From assembly GCA_030770545.1 (NCBI GenBank), contig CM061096.1:9157501-9221500 (forward strand): 64,000 nucleotides of DNA. Reading direction: 5' to 3'. Below the pieces are notes generated by a model that made no database searches, was not told the origin of the DNA, and saw only the letters and a program-made list of their open reading frames with translations. Source of the stretch: Macropodus opercularis. Taxonomy: Eukaryota; Chordata; Actinopteri; Anabantiformes; Osphronemidae. Below, piece by piece: positions 32,421-46,060 of the stretch (the stretch's first letter is position 1; each line of letters starts with the position of its first letter). The position numbers and the translations under genes are program-made.

Positions 32421-35400
32421 TGACTGGCTTCAGTTCTCAGATCTATTCTTTATAAGGTAGTTGAGATTTCAGTGTCTTTACTTTGAACAGAGAAATTATG
32501 TGGATTGCAGTGGATTTTAAAATTAGATTTTACCAGAGCACTTGTTTAGCTACATGTGTTGCTTCCAAAACGATGCTCAGCGTTATTAAGCTGTTCTTTA
32601 ACTCGGAGATAACAAATGGCATCAATAAAGGCCATTAAAGGGTTTCTGCTAAAGTATTTGGGATCAAAACAAGCCAGACCCCTGGGGAAAAGGGAGGCTC
32701 TTACTGCATATGCTACACATTCAGACTATGGACAAAACTGGAATTGATTTAACTTGGTGAGTCCTCTGAGAATGGAGAATGCAAACCTTCATGCATTGTG
32801 CATGATCAAACGCAGATCTTTAGACTCATTAAAGTCTGGACTTGAATGTATGTACCGGAGCAAAGCCAGCGTTGACGTAAGCGCTCGCCGCTTGTGACAG
32901 AACATTCACACATCTGGGTCCCAAGGGGTCCGTGCAGAGAGGCTTCACCACGACTCTTCATCCCCTCAGCAGACGGCACAGAGTGGCAGCCCCAGGGGAC
33001 GGCCATTCAGGCCCGTCTGCTCACTGGCCGGGGTACAGACGTGTACTGTCAGATATGTCCTTCCACTGGGCATCCAAACTTTTGTGGTTACATGAAACTA
33101 CATGACCTCTTTACCTCTGATCAGCGCAGACTGTCGGAAGGTTTGGAAATGCCACCATTTCCCCCCAGTGTTGGGAGAGAGGGCGTGTAAAACTGCCCCA
33201 GAGGTTGATTAAAGGTGTGACGCGGTCTCTTCCTGGTGAAGTACAGAAAGTTTAAAAATAGCACTGAGTTCCCCCCAAAAAATTCGAGAGTTGGTGATTT
33301 ATTTATTTATTTTTCCCTGTGTGTCACGAATCTCGGCATTTGCCTGTTTGCACCAGATCCTGCTCGTCTCCTGTGTCCTGGAACCTTCGGCCACTGGCCT
33401 GGAGTCTTGCAGTGGAGCATTTCAACATGCGTTTCGTTAAGGTTCCTCAGGTTGACTGAGCTGCTCCACTGTCCCGACTCTAATGTGAATGTTACATGCT
33501 GTAAAAGTAGGGCAAAGGCCAGATGAGGCTACGCTTTTCATTAGTTTTGTAGAACTGACTCCTCAATTCATGGCTCATTCGTTGATATGGATCCAAACGT
33601 CTTCGGGGGTTCTGCTACTCTCTTACCGCCCATTTTCCTCATTGTTGTGCTGCAGTGGTCTTCATTTGCTGCTGTGTGTGTTCTCTAAGGTTTAGAATTG
33701 TCCCACAGTTGATAAAACTAAATCTCAAACTTAACAGTAGCGTCAGCAACAGCACAGCAGTGTTGCAATGCAGCTAAACACGATGTTCTGTCTTAAACGT
33801 TTTAAACTCTTCCAGACTGGAGAGAGAGGACGTTTATCGCTTGTTTAGCAGTTCAGGAATCTTCATACCATGAGCAAACGGCAGATTCAGTGGAGAGCGA
33901 CTTGAAACGGGACCAGTGGACGAGTCCTGCCAAGCTGAGCATGTGATGCAGCCTCACAAATTGCTGCTCCCACATTCAAATGCACTCACTCACTTGCAGG
34001 TTCGTAACCCATGCGGAGCAGTGTCGTAGCGGAAAGTTACACATTCAGCACTTTTAAGTTTCGCAAAAAAAACAAACATTCTTATTGATGTCCGTTAACA
34101 ATCTCTGATATGTAATCTTGCCAAAACCAATTAAGCTACGGTAAATCTGCATCAAGAATTCCCTCATCAAAAGGGAATCGCTCTTCTGAGACGCACACCA
34201 GGACTGCAGAGTTAATTAATCCCTGCAATCAGAGGTCTGATGAAATACACGTAAGAGCTGAGTCTCGTCCCTCCCAAGACGACTGTTAACAGAGCTGTTC
34301 CGCTCTTATTAGCTCTGCAAACTGCGCATCAGCCAGCTGAAGCCCAACAGGCCATTTTCAGTCAAGTGTGGCTCTTATGTGCACTGAACGTGAGATTTGA
34401 ACTGCATTGATCAAGGTAGAACCTGTTCTCACAGGTTGGAGTCTGGGAGTATGTGCTGCTAAATCACAGAACCAGCCACGTCATGGCAACGGATGTTTGC
34501 TTTAGCTAACAAAGTTGATTCGGTTAGATCAAAATTCAGTGAGAGCATAAAGACGTTGTTTTAGATTTTGTATCTGGTAACTAAACTGATAAAAAAAATA
34601 AATTGAGCTGAAAGAAAATAAGAACCTTAACATTTGAGAGCAGGGTTTCATTTAAAACACAGAGACGACGGGAGACACTTGGAAAAACTTAAACCGGTGA
34701 ATTGTCATGTTAAATGTTTTTAAATCTCTGTGTAATAAATCCTTGTTTAACTTCAAAATTAAATACAACCAGAAGCAAAATGAATGCGGCCATAACTCCA
34801 GGCAATTTAGTTGTGGCTTGTAAACTTAATTGATTCGATTTTAGAAGTGCTCCCTGATGTTTTAGTGTCATGTCAGTAAATCTACTGGTTCTCACTGTAG
34901 CTGCTTCATCACTGGCTCACAATGAGAAGGCAAATATACCCATATGCTCTGACACATCAATAAAAGTAACTATACACTGTTCTATTTTGTTAGAGTTCAA
35001 ATTGTACAACATAATTTTCAGTGTTGGGGGAAACGATCAGTCAACTTAGTCGCTTTATAGCAGTGAGATGAACTATGTGCGAGTTGCTCAAAAGCACCTC
35101 GATGGAGAGGGCAGTGACGTAATGTTCACTTTCACCACACGTGCGATTTGTGGCCAATGCACAAGTCAAATAAAGGCAAGTTGTTGCCTCTCATTCATAG
35201 TGAACATGTCAACTTCTGCACAGCAAAGTAAATCTCAGCTGTAAAGCACTTTAACGAAAGCTCGTGAAACTCCACTGACGTAAATACCTGCTACATGAAT
35301 GAATTTAACCAGTATTCAATCCAAGTCACTGAATGCTGAAGTACAATAAATTATCATTATATTAATAATGGTCATAATTACTTGTCACTACTAATGAACA

Positions 35401-38400
35401 GTATGTGTCGCTAAGAAGAATTAAGTTTAATTGAATTCACTACTAAAGGAATAAAAATGACTCTGTTCCACATCACACAAGGTCAATGGTGATGAAATGT
35501 CAATGTATTCAAAGGAAATTTTAATGGAGAGGTTTCTCTTTTTTTTTAACAACTAATTTGTGCCTTATGTATTTTAATTGTACATAAACATTGTCATACA
35601 AACTTTATCATCCTATTCATTTATTCACCGCTTGAATATTTTCCAATTAGTTTTATTAGTGATGGGTCTTTCAACAGTGAAAGGTTTGAAAGCTTTTGCG
35701 TGTGCTACAGGCAGACAGAAAGAGAAAAGGCAAGAGGTCCGTACCAAAGAGGAAATTATGTGAATTAGCTCAATTAATCCCACTGACCTGAGTCATTAAA
35801 CACAAGACGTGAGGCCTGCACAATACGGAGCCATCTGCCTGCTGCTGCAGTCGCACGTTGACAGGTGGAATTACAGTATTTCTTTTATATTTGCATTAAA
35901 TAACATTTTTTTTCAGTTGGTGTCTTGTGACAGACGTGGATGAAAACAGTTTTGCTATTAAACCTGTCAACCGTGTGATGCAGGGAAACTTGTAAAAGTA
36001 GAAACAGTACATTTCCGTTTCGGGGCCAGACCATCTCCAGTGTATCCGTGTGTTGTCGGGCTTGTTTCAAAATTTCTGTTGCTGCTAACATGACCTGAGG
36101 CTAAACACTGGTATTTGTGTCCTGAGTATTCTTTGACAAGGGAATAGCTTCCAGGCTGCAGGGCTGTTTCAGACAGAGGTGGAATCTGTACTGAGCAGTA
36201 AAACAGAAGCTGGATGGTACAAAGCACAAGAAACCACTTTTGAACTGAAGGGACATGGAAAGAATAGAATTACTAACATGGCTAATAGTAGTTAGATGCG
36301 TCTCTGATAAAGCACACAAACCATTACATCCACTGTATAATGACGCTAGAAGAAACCAGAAAACCCGTGTTTAGGATTCACCCTCCTGGGACCAGGAAGG
36401 TCTACAGAATATAACAATCCATCACGTAAACGTTAGGATTGATGTCATCAGGATTCATCTTCTGGGAACCACGTCTGTACAAAATGTCATGACAATCTGT
36501 CAAACGGCTGTTGAGCTTTCAATCTGGAGGAGATCAGTGGAGGGAGCGGCTGACCCACAGAGCGACACGCTGCCGCGGTCTTCGCTCATCGAACGCAGGA
36601 GGTTTGAAAAGCAGCTCCGTGTTTTCTTGTCTTCCATGCACACAACACAGTCTGTTCTGTATGTATCTAAAACTGTTACTGGTTGAGTTGTTTACTTCTC
36701 CTTTTCACACACGCCCATTTATTTTGTCGATTTCACGTCGACTCAGCTGCTCAATCATTTTGGCAGCGTCCTGTCAGTCACGATTGCACTTGGACCTTCA
36801 TTCAGCCACGTTTCAGCCGTGTATTAAATTATCTTCTACCTGGAAGAGTGCATTTGTCATCACCATTTAGCTTTGACGTGGTATGACAGCTGTGACACTG
36901 TTTGCTCACAAATTAGCAGACGGCTTATGATAAGTCCTATAAACGATAATCAAGCAGCTGCTGTATGTTCAGAAAATACAATACACTGCCCTGTACTGCT
37001 GGCATTGTTTTTAGAAGTTACTAAAGACACAGGACTTTTTATCATTATGAAAATTGTGGTCAAAAAGATCCCAGCACCTGCTTTATACACGCAGTTGAAT
37101 ACAGAGAGTCTGAAATGTCAGGTGGTGGGACGCGAACAAGGGATAATTGAGACTGGACCAGATAAATACTGGTTTAATGATTACAGCTAGAATTTATGCT
37201 TTCATTCACGCTTAATGAACTGTTCATAGTTGTTTTGAGTGTGGCAGAGGAAATATCAAAATGTCACAAGCGGTTAACTTTAAAAGCAAAAGCTTTGTTC
37301 TTTGCTGTATCAGGGTTTAGGTCATTTGTATTGTGCTGGCAGGAGAAAACCAGATGCGTCTCCTGTTTATAAAGACCGAGATGCTCACCATGAGTCACGA
37401 GTTGTTGTGGTTTAACGCGACAACCAACGGCAGCGATTGAGGAAGACAACCTTCACTGGCGCTTATGCGAGTCCGGTGCTCAGGGCAGCTTCATGTTGGC
37501 TTTGGATGATTCCTCCGTTCTTAATTAGTGTGGTGCAGCTTGAGATCAGACGGCCTCTATAGCATCCATGCAATTATATGCAGTGTGTATCACAAATCTA
37601 AATCTAAACAAGCTGGTGGACAAGGAGGTCGTGTACAGATCGGATCTGATTTGGTTACCAGGCACTGAAACATCACCCACATTCAGACCAGTTCCAGCAG
37701 AGTTAGAGGCCTGAACGTGACAGGACGTTGGCTGTGGATCGTTGGAGAATTAAAACCTCTGACGTAGACCAGCTCTCCAGTATTTCATTAAACCTAATGA
37801 TTTCCTTTAATTGTGCATAAAGATGAGCAACAAGCAGTTTAATCAATGTGATGCCTCGTTTACAAGAGCAGGACCAACAGGGGTCAGAATAATAGTTAAG
37901 CCCTATTTGTATATGTATTAATATCCACACAGTTTACTGTAAATTCTTTAGTGCGCTTGTTTTTAATATATATTTGTAATCTGACCAGTTGTGCCACTTG
38001 CTTACCCATCTGATGGACGACACTCTGCATCCTAGCAGCCACTGATGTGTGGGATTTGTGCTGCACTTCTCTGAGCACATGTGCTTTTGATCAATGTTTG
38101 TCAGATTGACTGAGTTAACAGTAGCCTGGAGTGTGCACCTGCGACCTGGCTGCAGAGATTATTCTGTGTCTCTGTTCATTAAGCCAGAACCGTTTAAACG
38201 GCCGCGAACGGGCTCCGTGTCTGCCACAGCCTGACGACACGCAGGAGCGTTGCGTCAATACTGTACATACGGCGCCAGACCCGATAAGCTCGGATCAGTC
38301 TTGCAATTGAAGGAATTAAGTCTCTTTGGTTGCTTTGCCCACGTTTTTGTGGGTTTGCCGTGAGCTCTGTGCTTTTCTGTTACTGATCCTACTGAACAGA

Positions 38401-41400
38401 AAACTGAAATATAAAAGTAAAACCACTGAACCCTCTGTTCACTCTGGTGTGGGTTTGGATTTGAATCTGGATGGAGATTATTTATATCTATAAGTCTTTT
38501 AAATTGAATATCCAAACACCAGCGGCCATGTACAGCGTTGGTGTTCATGGATGCCAACACGCGTAACAGGGGAGAAGTACAACTTGGGAACTGAAATCAT
38601 GGTCTTCGAGCTGGAGTAGAAGTTAATAAGCTGTGGAGTGAGATGAACCATTGTACTGCTACACTGTAAGTGTGCACGTATTCGTTTTATTTCACCGTGC
38701 CCTCTCTTTAATTTGTACTCCAAACTCTGTTACCTCTTTCCACTTCACAGAGCTCCGTCCTATTTGCCCACTGCAGTAAACCTCTCTGAGTTGTAACTTC
38801 GAGGCTCTGCAGCTGTAATGTGCAACCAGGGAGCAACTCCAAATTGCAAAACACACTGTTGTTTCTGCTGTTTCGATGTGATTTTGAGACATTCTTTACT
38901 AAGGATATACAAGGCCAATAAATGCAACGTCAACAAGAGTGATGGCGTTATTAAATGTGCATAAATATATAAAGAGATGTTTCCTTTTGATTTATTCAAT
39001 TAATTGTCTGGCTCAGATCTGTTTAACTTTAGATTACATGTGAGGAAATAAAAGCCAGAACTGCGCCACGTCCCAGCTCCCAGAGGGGCCCTCGTTATTG
39101 GACGGGACTTGAATGCACTACAGAGGATTCGATGGATATTGGTTCTGTTGGAGCCAAATCCTTTTAGCGGCTGCCTCTGCTTCTGTTGGAGATATATGAA
39201 AATCCATATATTGCGTGAGCATAAACCTGTTGAGTCTGTGTTACCTGTACATTGGGGAGAAAAGCCTTGGCTGTTCTCTGAGCTCTGTTGATTTGAGGAG
39301 CAGGCAGCCGTGGCCCCTTCGGCTAAGTTTGCTTTTTGGATCTAACTCATGTGAAATTGATGTGTGGCAGACACTGATCCATGCTGAAATGGGACAACAA
39401 CCGAAACAAATGTCAGAATCATTCTCGTCCACGCCTCGCTCCGAGCTTCAGCGCTTCCCTTGTCCACATCTTTGGCAGCTATGGGAGGTCAAGCATACAA
39501 ATGAAAGCGGCACACGAAGAGCAAAGGACACAGTTGTAAGCATCCTCACATGGTTCACGACTCGCTGCTATGCCAAGCACACGGATCAAAGGGGTTTGCT
39601 TCCTCCCCTTCAGGGACATCTGGCACATACGCAGCCGTATCGTTCTAACCAGAGAAGCCTCTCAGTTCCTGAGTATTGCAGTACAGCTCACCATGCCAAG
39701 TTGTTTCTCCATCAGCACATCAACTCTTCTTCACAGTCCCCTCAGAGCACAAAGCAATAGTAGGACAAATCATCAGAATAATTGGTTTATATGTGCTACA
39801 TTTAAGTCATACAGAAATTTAAATGGACTTTTGGAGACGCGCCATTTAAGCTGAACCTCATTATTCTCCTTAACTGTTAGTTTGGATCAATACTCTTTGG
39901 TTAGGAAAAATGTGAATATTCGCTCATTGTGCACATTTTCTCAGATGCATTTGTTTAAAGGTTCAGGTTTTCTGAAACTTTTGGAGAAACACTAAAAGCT
40001 GTCACTTAATACATTAAACATAATTAATTCCACTGACAGGATCATCTTTGGTCTATGACCATATTCAAAACCTGCTAAACAAACATTTTCTTCAGCCCTA
40101 GCTGTTTTTATAATTGGCCTCACGTTCTTTATTTGCTACCACAGACGTTTTCGATGGTAAACGCCGTTGGACATTTTCAGTGGACATTGTGCAGATTTGT
40201 GCACACAAGGGGAGATTGTCTGAGTAAGAGCCAGCCTGACACTGAGGAGAACTCCACTTCATATCAGAGTGGCGGTAGCGTCTGTGAGGAGACGTGACGG
40301 GACGCAGCCAACCACTCGTGTCGGCTGATTCATGAGCTCGCCCAGCTACAGTAATGTCTTAATATATTCATGTGTGAAAGCAGCTTCTGTCTGGACCGAC
40401 GGTGCCACTGTTCACTCACTGACCCATTGACGTCCCTTCATCCCCTTTATCTCTGCATCTAAATAGAATCTGTTTCACTTGATTCCTATTGAGTTTCCAG
40501 TTTCAATTTCACTGGTGCTCAGCATCTCTTAATTTGATAGTCTCGGCGTGCAAACAACTGAAAACGCTTGTTTCACAAACTCAGTCATGATCAGGCTACA
40601 CCTGCCCGAACGGAGGTAGAGGAGCAATGTGGTCAACAAGTGTTTGTGCCTGACTAGCGCTCCAATTATATGGAAATGCTGATATTGATACGAAGGACTG
40701 GCTGGTAGAAGCCAGTGCCAGTTTCCACTGCTCACAGGGAGAAGCTGCGTTTGGTAAATGTGGCCGCTGCGTGCAAGCGCTATCACCTGCTATCTCAGTG
40801 CACGGCTCCGTTTTCTGATGAAACTGCCATTGCCTGAGAGCAATGATGCCGTTTGCTGCAAAGCAAGCTTTTATGCGATGGCCGCCGTATCAGCGGGCGG
40901 CCGACGATCATCTCGACGAGTCGACGCTGACAAGGATAATAAACTCGCTTATGGACATCAGCAGAGAGGACAATGCAAGAGGAGAGACGCCTGTTTAATT
41001 ATTAACACTCTGGCATCAGCCTTTTCCGTGTAGGCACCGTTAACCTGCTGCTTAGCCTTTCACTAACAGCAAGACACCATAGGAGGTTCTCAAGCCTTAA
41101 TGTGCTCTGTAAAGTGGCGCAGCTCAAACCACTGAGAAAACCCATTTTCATCATCATTGTGACTCATGTAAATTCTAACTGGGAGAAATTGCCCCAGACA
41201 CTTGTAAACTACCATCTGGCTCAGTTGTCATCAACACAATGCATGAATAAAAAACAAAATCATTCAGCTTTTCATTTTCTTTTGTCCTTTTCTCTTTGTT
41301 GCATGTTGCTTTCAGAGCTTTTGACATGTGATTTCAGCAAGTCTACATATTTACATAACAATCCTTCATATTGACACAAGTTTTGGTGAGATTCACAGTA

Positions 41401-41555
41401 TTTGATTTTTGTTTTGTTTTATTTTGATTACAATGATCTTTGTTCAAGATGAAAAGTGCGCAAAGTCTGAACACAAGCATCATTATTCAAGTGCCGTCAG
41501 TGTAAAACACAAAAGAGCAGAAGAGGAAAGCGATACTGAAAAAACAAGACTGAGA

Positions 41556-41559
<4 letters not shown>

Positions 41560-41588
<29 letters not shown>
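41560..41588. repeat. CA dinucleotide microsatellite
   Basis: About fourteen CA units in uninterrupted sequence. Confidence 0.95.
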
Positions 41589-42769
41589 CGCTAGTCACTG
41601 CCGAGGGTCATTCCTGGAAAAACAACCTTACGGGAAGTAAAGGTTTTCAGAAATGTTTCACTGTCTGCACGAGTTTGTCCACCTGCTGTACCTTCCTCTA
41701 CATCTGCCTCATATATGCTGATGTTCATTCATCAGCAAGTTCAGCTTTGTTTTCCCCGTTTTGCTGGAACATACAGTGAAATGCACCAGTGTGTACTTTG
41801 CACCCCTGTATCAAAAGGACATTTCATCACCCATGTGAAGGCTGCTCCGTCAGTTTGCTTCCATTTTGGTTGTGAATGCAGATATATTAACATATGTTAT
41901 TCACTTTTGGGCCAAGTCAAACACAGCTGGAAATGGGGAATATGTTTTAAATTCAAAAGTAATCTCTTAAGGAGCGAGACCACGAGTTTATAGCACCGAG
42001 AGTGTTTTTCTATTTTCCATAATCTGTTTAGAAATGAGAGAATGCATCTTAATAGACGCAACAAATACTTCACTGTGTCTTAATACATTTTACAGCTTGT
42101 GAAAGTGAGAACAATTTGATTACGTGAGGATCACAGCCGGTGAGTCAGTTGCAGTAATAAGGCTGAAACACACCAGCGTTGAGGCTGTGTGATGCTGAGA
42201 TGAAGCGGTTGCCATGCTGGCTGACCCTGCAGAGTAGCAGGAGGCCCGGCCCCTGAGGTTAATTAGTCTGGACAAGCCAGTGGTCTATCGTGGCTGGTGC
42301 ACGAGTTAGCATCTCTCCGTCTGCCTGACAGAAGTCTGACAGAATATTGACACACACGCACGTCAGGATGTCCTTTGTTGTAAATGGTGTTAAAGTAAAA
42401 TACAATACAATTCCTAAAGTCGGGAACAAGCTGGAGGAGAAACATGAAAACCCCAGTGACAGCTCAATTACCCGCACATCAATCAGTGGGGGATGCGATT
42501 GGCTCTGTAAATGAAGCTGCAGTCCTATGTTGAGGTAGATCGATGGCCCAGCAGTGCTCTTCTCAGACAAGTCCAGCGTCGTCGTCATCACCTCTACCAC
42601 CCAAAGAGGCGTTACTTAACACGGCGATGAGTTTTTCTAATCATTTCAAACGTTAAGTACACGAATGAGCTGTAATTCATTTTGGAAACGTGAGGCTCGT
42701 CTTAGTCAGCAGCACAACAGGAATCACGGTCAGTGAGTTTATTATTCATGATGTGTGCTTGTGTCCAGC

Positions 42770-43325
42770 TTATTACACATCCCCAATTTCAAAGTTGGGA
42801 TGATTTGTTAAATCTCATTAAGCCATATTTCATTCACAGTGGAAAATAAAAGTTATAGACCGTTTTATGCAAACTATCAGGCTCATTTTGAATGTGATCC
42901 CAAACATGCTGGGACTTGGGCAACAAAAGGCTGGAAATCAGAAAGAAACGGAACAATTGACAACTAATTAGGCTAATTGGTCAGTAACAGACCGATGTAA
43001 AAGGAGCTAAAGCTCTTTTAAAATGGTCTGCGGCAAAACGGAAAACTGTTCATGGGTCAGATGGTCACAGTTTGAAATTCACAACAGCGCGGCGTCGTAG
43101 GAGAGGAGTCCGGGTGCTGAACTTACAGACCTTTCACCAGCTCAAACATTTGGCACATCATAAATCAAACGGCGCAGAACCGCAGCTAGAATCCTGCCTC
43201 AGACATGAACTGGACAACAGTCCTCTCCCAAGACTCAGTAACGGACTCCTTCACTGCCCTGATGTTCACAGGCAGCTGTTTAGAGAAGAGGTGATGCTGG
43301 TGATCTTCATGAAACGTTAAAACGT
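42770..43325 (+). mobile_element. Decayed Tc1/mariner-like DNA transposon, internally deleted
   Basis: The left part (about 42,780-43,020) resembles the terminal and leader region of a common fish Tc1/mariner-type element: AAAGTTGGGATGATTTGTTAAATCTCATTAAGCC, here split by small changes, then GGGCAACAAAAGGCTGGAAA, then a GTAAAAGGAG segment. The right part (about 43,075-43,320) reads as a broken C-terminal transposase: RRRGVRVLN, a segment like the family's SPIENIWRIMKRK but altered to HQLKHLAHHKS, and a final FREEV corresponding to the KRRGD tail. The DNA-binding region and most of the catalytic core are missing between the two parts, so the copy cannot be autonomous. Terminal inverted repeats were not confirmed. 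The comparison is from memory of the family. Confidence 0.65.
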
Positions 43326-45719
43326 CTCGGACGATCATAGTAGTGAAGCTTATATGATACGAACGCTTTTCTCATTTACACATAATTTCACTCACTGTCC
43401 AGTGTAAGGGGATTGTTTTTTTCCCTACATCATTTCGTATTTCTTGTAACCTGGAACCTGCCCCAGAAACCTTTCCTGACTGTGTTTACTGCTTTGTTGA
43501 AAGGTTTTCATACGGCATAAATGTGATGGTAATTACCTATAAAGGCCATAAAACCACAAAAGGGCATTCTTGACAGAGGCTACGAGTGCGATGTAATGGA
43601 AGAGGAAAGAGTCAGAGCTATACATATTAGTGATGGGAGGTTGGTGGAAATGCCATTATCTATCATGACTGAGAATGGAGAGCTCTCACAGCCCTTTCTA
43701 ATATCACAGCCCCTCTGAGCCCTCAACATTACTCCTCTTCTCTTGTACATCACAAAGAAGATAAGGGTGCTTTTAAGGAGTAATTTGCTGCTCACTGCTT
43801 TTTTTCTTTATTTTTTATCTTGGACTTTGTCTGCAGTGACCCTGAGCCCAATACTTCTGTCATCCGATTGTCTGCCTGTTCACGATCATCGTTGATAATC
43901 CGAGCTCCAGTTCTTAACCAGAAAACGAACAAATAATTATACCCTCCTCACACTCATCTCCTCCCTGTTAGTTAACCTTTATGTTATAGATGATGCCGCG
44001 TCGCTCAGATGCTGCTGTGCTGTAGCAGGAAGCCTACAAAATGGACCCCATCACTGTAAACACACACAGCCAATTTGAGAACTTTGTTCCTGCTCCCACG
44101 GCGGAGAAAATAACAACATATCGGATAAAAGAAAGCATCTCGGCTTTGAAGAGTCGCGCTGCACCTTTGTAAAGAGTCGAAGTTCAGGATGGTGTTTCTG
44201 CCTTTTCTGCCTTTCTGACAATCAGACGCGAGCAGGTGGTGAGGAAATGTGCATCTCAGCAATCATCTCCATTGACATGCATTAATAGCTCATCCGACTA
44301 AATCGTACTAATAACTGCTTTCAGGAATTATGATTCATAAACTTCATTCATTGAGTCTGTTTACATGTTTTTTCAGAAGCTATACTGATGTATAATAATA
44401 ATTTAAGCTCAAATCCAATCTATCTTTGGTCAGTTGTTACGTATCTTTGTCTTTAGATTCCTTAGACCGCACCTACTACAGTACATTTATAATGTGGTCC
44501 CATGCCCAGCGGCAGGCCTGTATTTTCATTGAATTTAGTGGCAAATGCACTTAACCCTGGATCTGGCCTGGAGCTGCTGAACCTGGCTGCTGCTGTTGGC
44601 TGCATGCTTGTGGCTACGAGCAGCTCACAGCAGTGCGAGAGGAAGCAGAGCTGAGTCACTGCCACATCATATCATTTAGCCATTGGAAATGACCCTTTAG
44701 CTTTTCTGGCTGTTTCCCCAGACAAGTGAGTGCTGGGGACAGACTGTCTTGGCTTTTGAATATATAAAGAAAATATAGTCCCAGAAAAAGTTAGTTTAAA
44801 GTAACGACTTTAAATTGTAAATGAGTTAATTAATGAATTATTGTATGCACTTGATCTGTGAGGCACCTGTTTCTCAGACTAGCTGGTATTTGTCGTTTTG
44901 TTCAGTTTCCCCCTTTATATCCTGTGTTGGGCCAGTTTGTGCTCCTCTGTGAAGGGACTAGTATTAGTGTTTTATGACTTCTTCGATTTCTTGGCAATTC
45001 CTCACACAGAATCGCCTTCTTTCTTCCAGCAAAACGATAGAAGAAACCTCTTTGTTTCCATTTGGCCATTTAGAGTCTGTAACTGAACCCACAATTGCTG
45101 ATGCTCCAGATACTCAACTAGTCGAGAGGAAGGCCGGTTTTAATCCGAGACACTCCACCACCTTCAGGAAGCCTAATTGTTCCGCTGAGATCTGCTACTG
45201 TACAACATGTGCGACCTGCTTCCTTGTTGACTGTGCTGCTTTCGCCTGAGACGGTTCTCACCAGATAGTGGAGGGTTGCGTTGGTGGCAGCGAGGCCTGT
45301 GAAACACGCCTGTGGTCTGCAGGAAAACGTCCATGCGTACGGCTTCGCTTGGTTTTCTTTTATTTCCTCCCTTTCGCTTCAAAAGTGGATATGCTGTAAT
45401 GAACAAGATATGCTGGGAACATTAGCTTCGACATAACATGTGGGCTCGACACAACTCCCAAATATTGTGTAATATAATTCAGTGCATTCTCATGAGATAC
45501 CGCTGTTATTTCGCGTAATTTTAAATCAGATGAAAGTAATCATGCAAGATGAGCTTTTATTCGCTGTGTACAATTTGCACAACAAGCTGGTTCCTCACTT
45601 CGTCAGCACAGCCCTTTACGTCTGCAGCAGAAGCAAACTGTTCGACTCCTCAGCCCATCTGCTTTCATTAAGACAGAGTGGTACGCTCCCCTTCTACGGT
45701 AATTGACATGTGGGTGAGC

Positions 45720-46010
45720 AATAGCTTACAGTGGAGAGTTTCCCAGACAAGCCAGCTGAGGGGATATCAAGAACTAATCAATATCGATGGCAAACAGCCC
45801 AAATGAGAGGAGCAGACGGTAGAGGGAGTTCCTGCTTAACAGTCCTGAGGCGAAGGCTGAGAGACTTAGTGGGCAGCGCTGGGGGTTTTAATGACGCAGC
45901 GTCGATGAACACTGCCCACAAACCTTTCGCAGTGAAGTTATTAATTGGGGAGCGAACAATGCAAAACTGTCACTGCATGGTTGACTTCCAACAGCGTAAA
46001 CAGAGGTCCA
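45720..46010. promoter_or_regulatory. Candidate conserved regulatory block with ONECUT-like sites
   Basis: TAATCAATATCGAT at 45,775-45,788 contains overlapping ONECUT/CUX-like words. TTATTAATTG (homeodomain) follows near 45,938 and GAACAATG (SOX-like) near 45,954. The block is complex, with no simple repeats, and is open on the plus strand for 129 codons into a T20 run, which is probably incidental. Function is inference. Confidence 0.22.
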
Positions 46011-46040
46011 TTAAGCCAAGGCAGGAAGCATCCCTGCCTG

Positions 46041-46060
46041 TTTTTTTTTTTTTTTTTTTT
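46041..46060. repeat. T20 homopolymer
   Basis: Twenty consecutive T, followed by GTTTGTTTCC. No repeat body was recognised on either side. Confidence 0.9.

Larger units (their letters stand above)
31471..42769. other. Long noncoding tract, third part
   Basis: No recognisable gene, RNA gene or intact transposon. Blocks at about 31,940-32,420, 34,190-34,350 and 40,830-41,030 combine mixed composition with clustered homeodomain-type TAAT sites and could be regulatory. The longest open frame in the 49-kb tract (181 codons, plus strand, 39,215-39,760) has a low-complexity-free but unfamiliar peptide and no convincing splice or Kozak support. A CA repeat lies at 41,560-41,588. Confidence 0.35.

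Noticed and set aside
39215..39760. 181-codon plus-strand open frame, the longest in the right part
   Set aside because: The peptide has no recognisable domain, no protein-like codon bias is apparent, and an open frame of this length can occur by chance in 49 kb.
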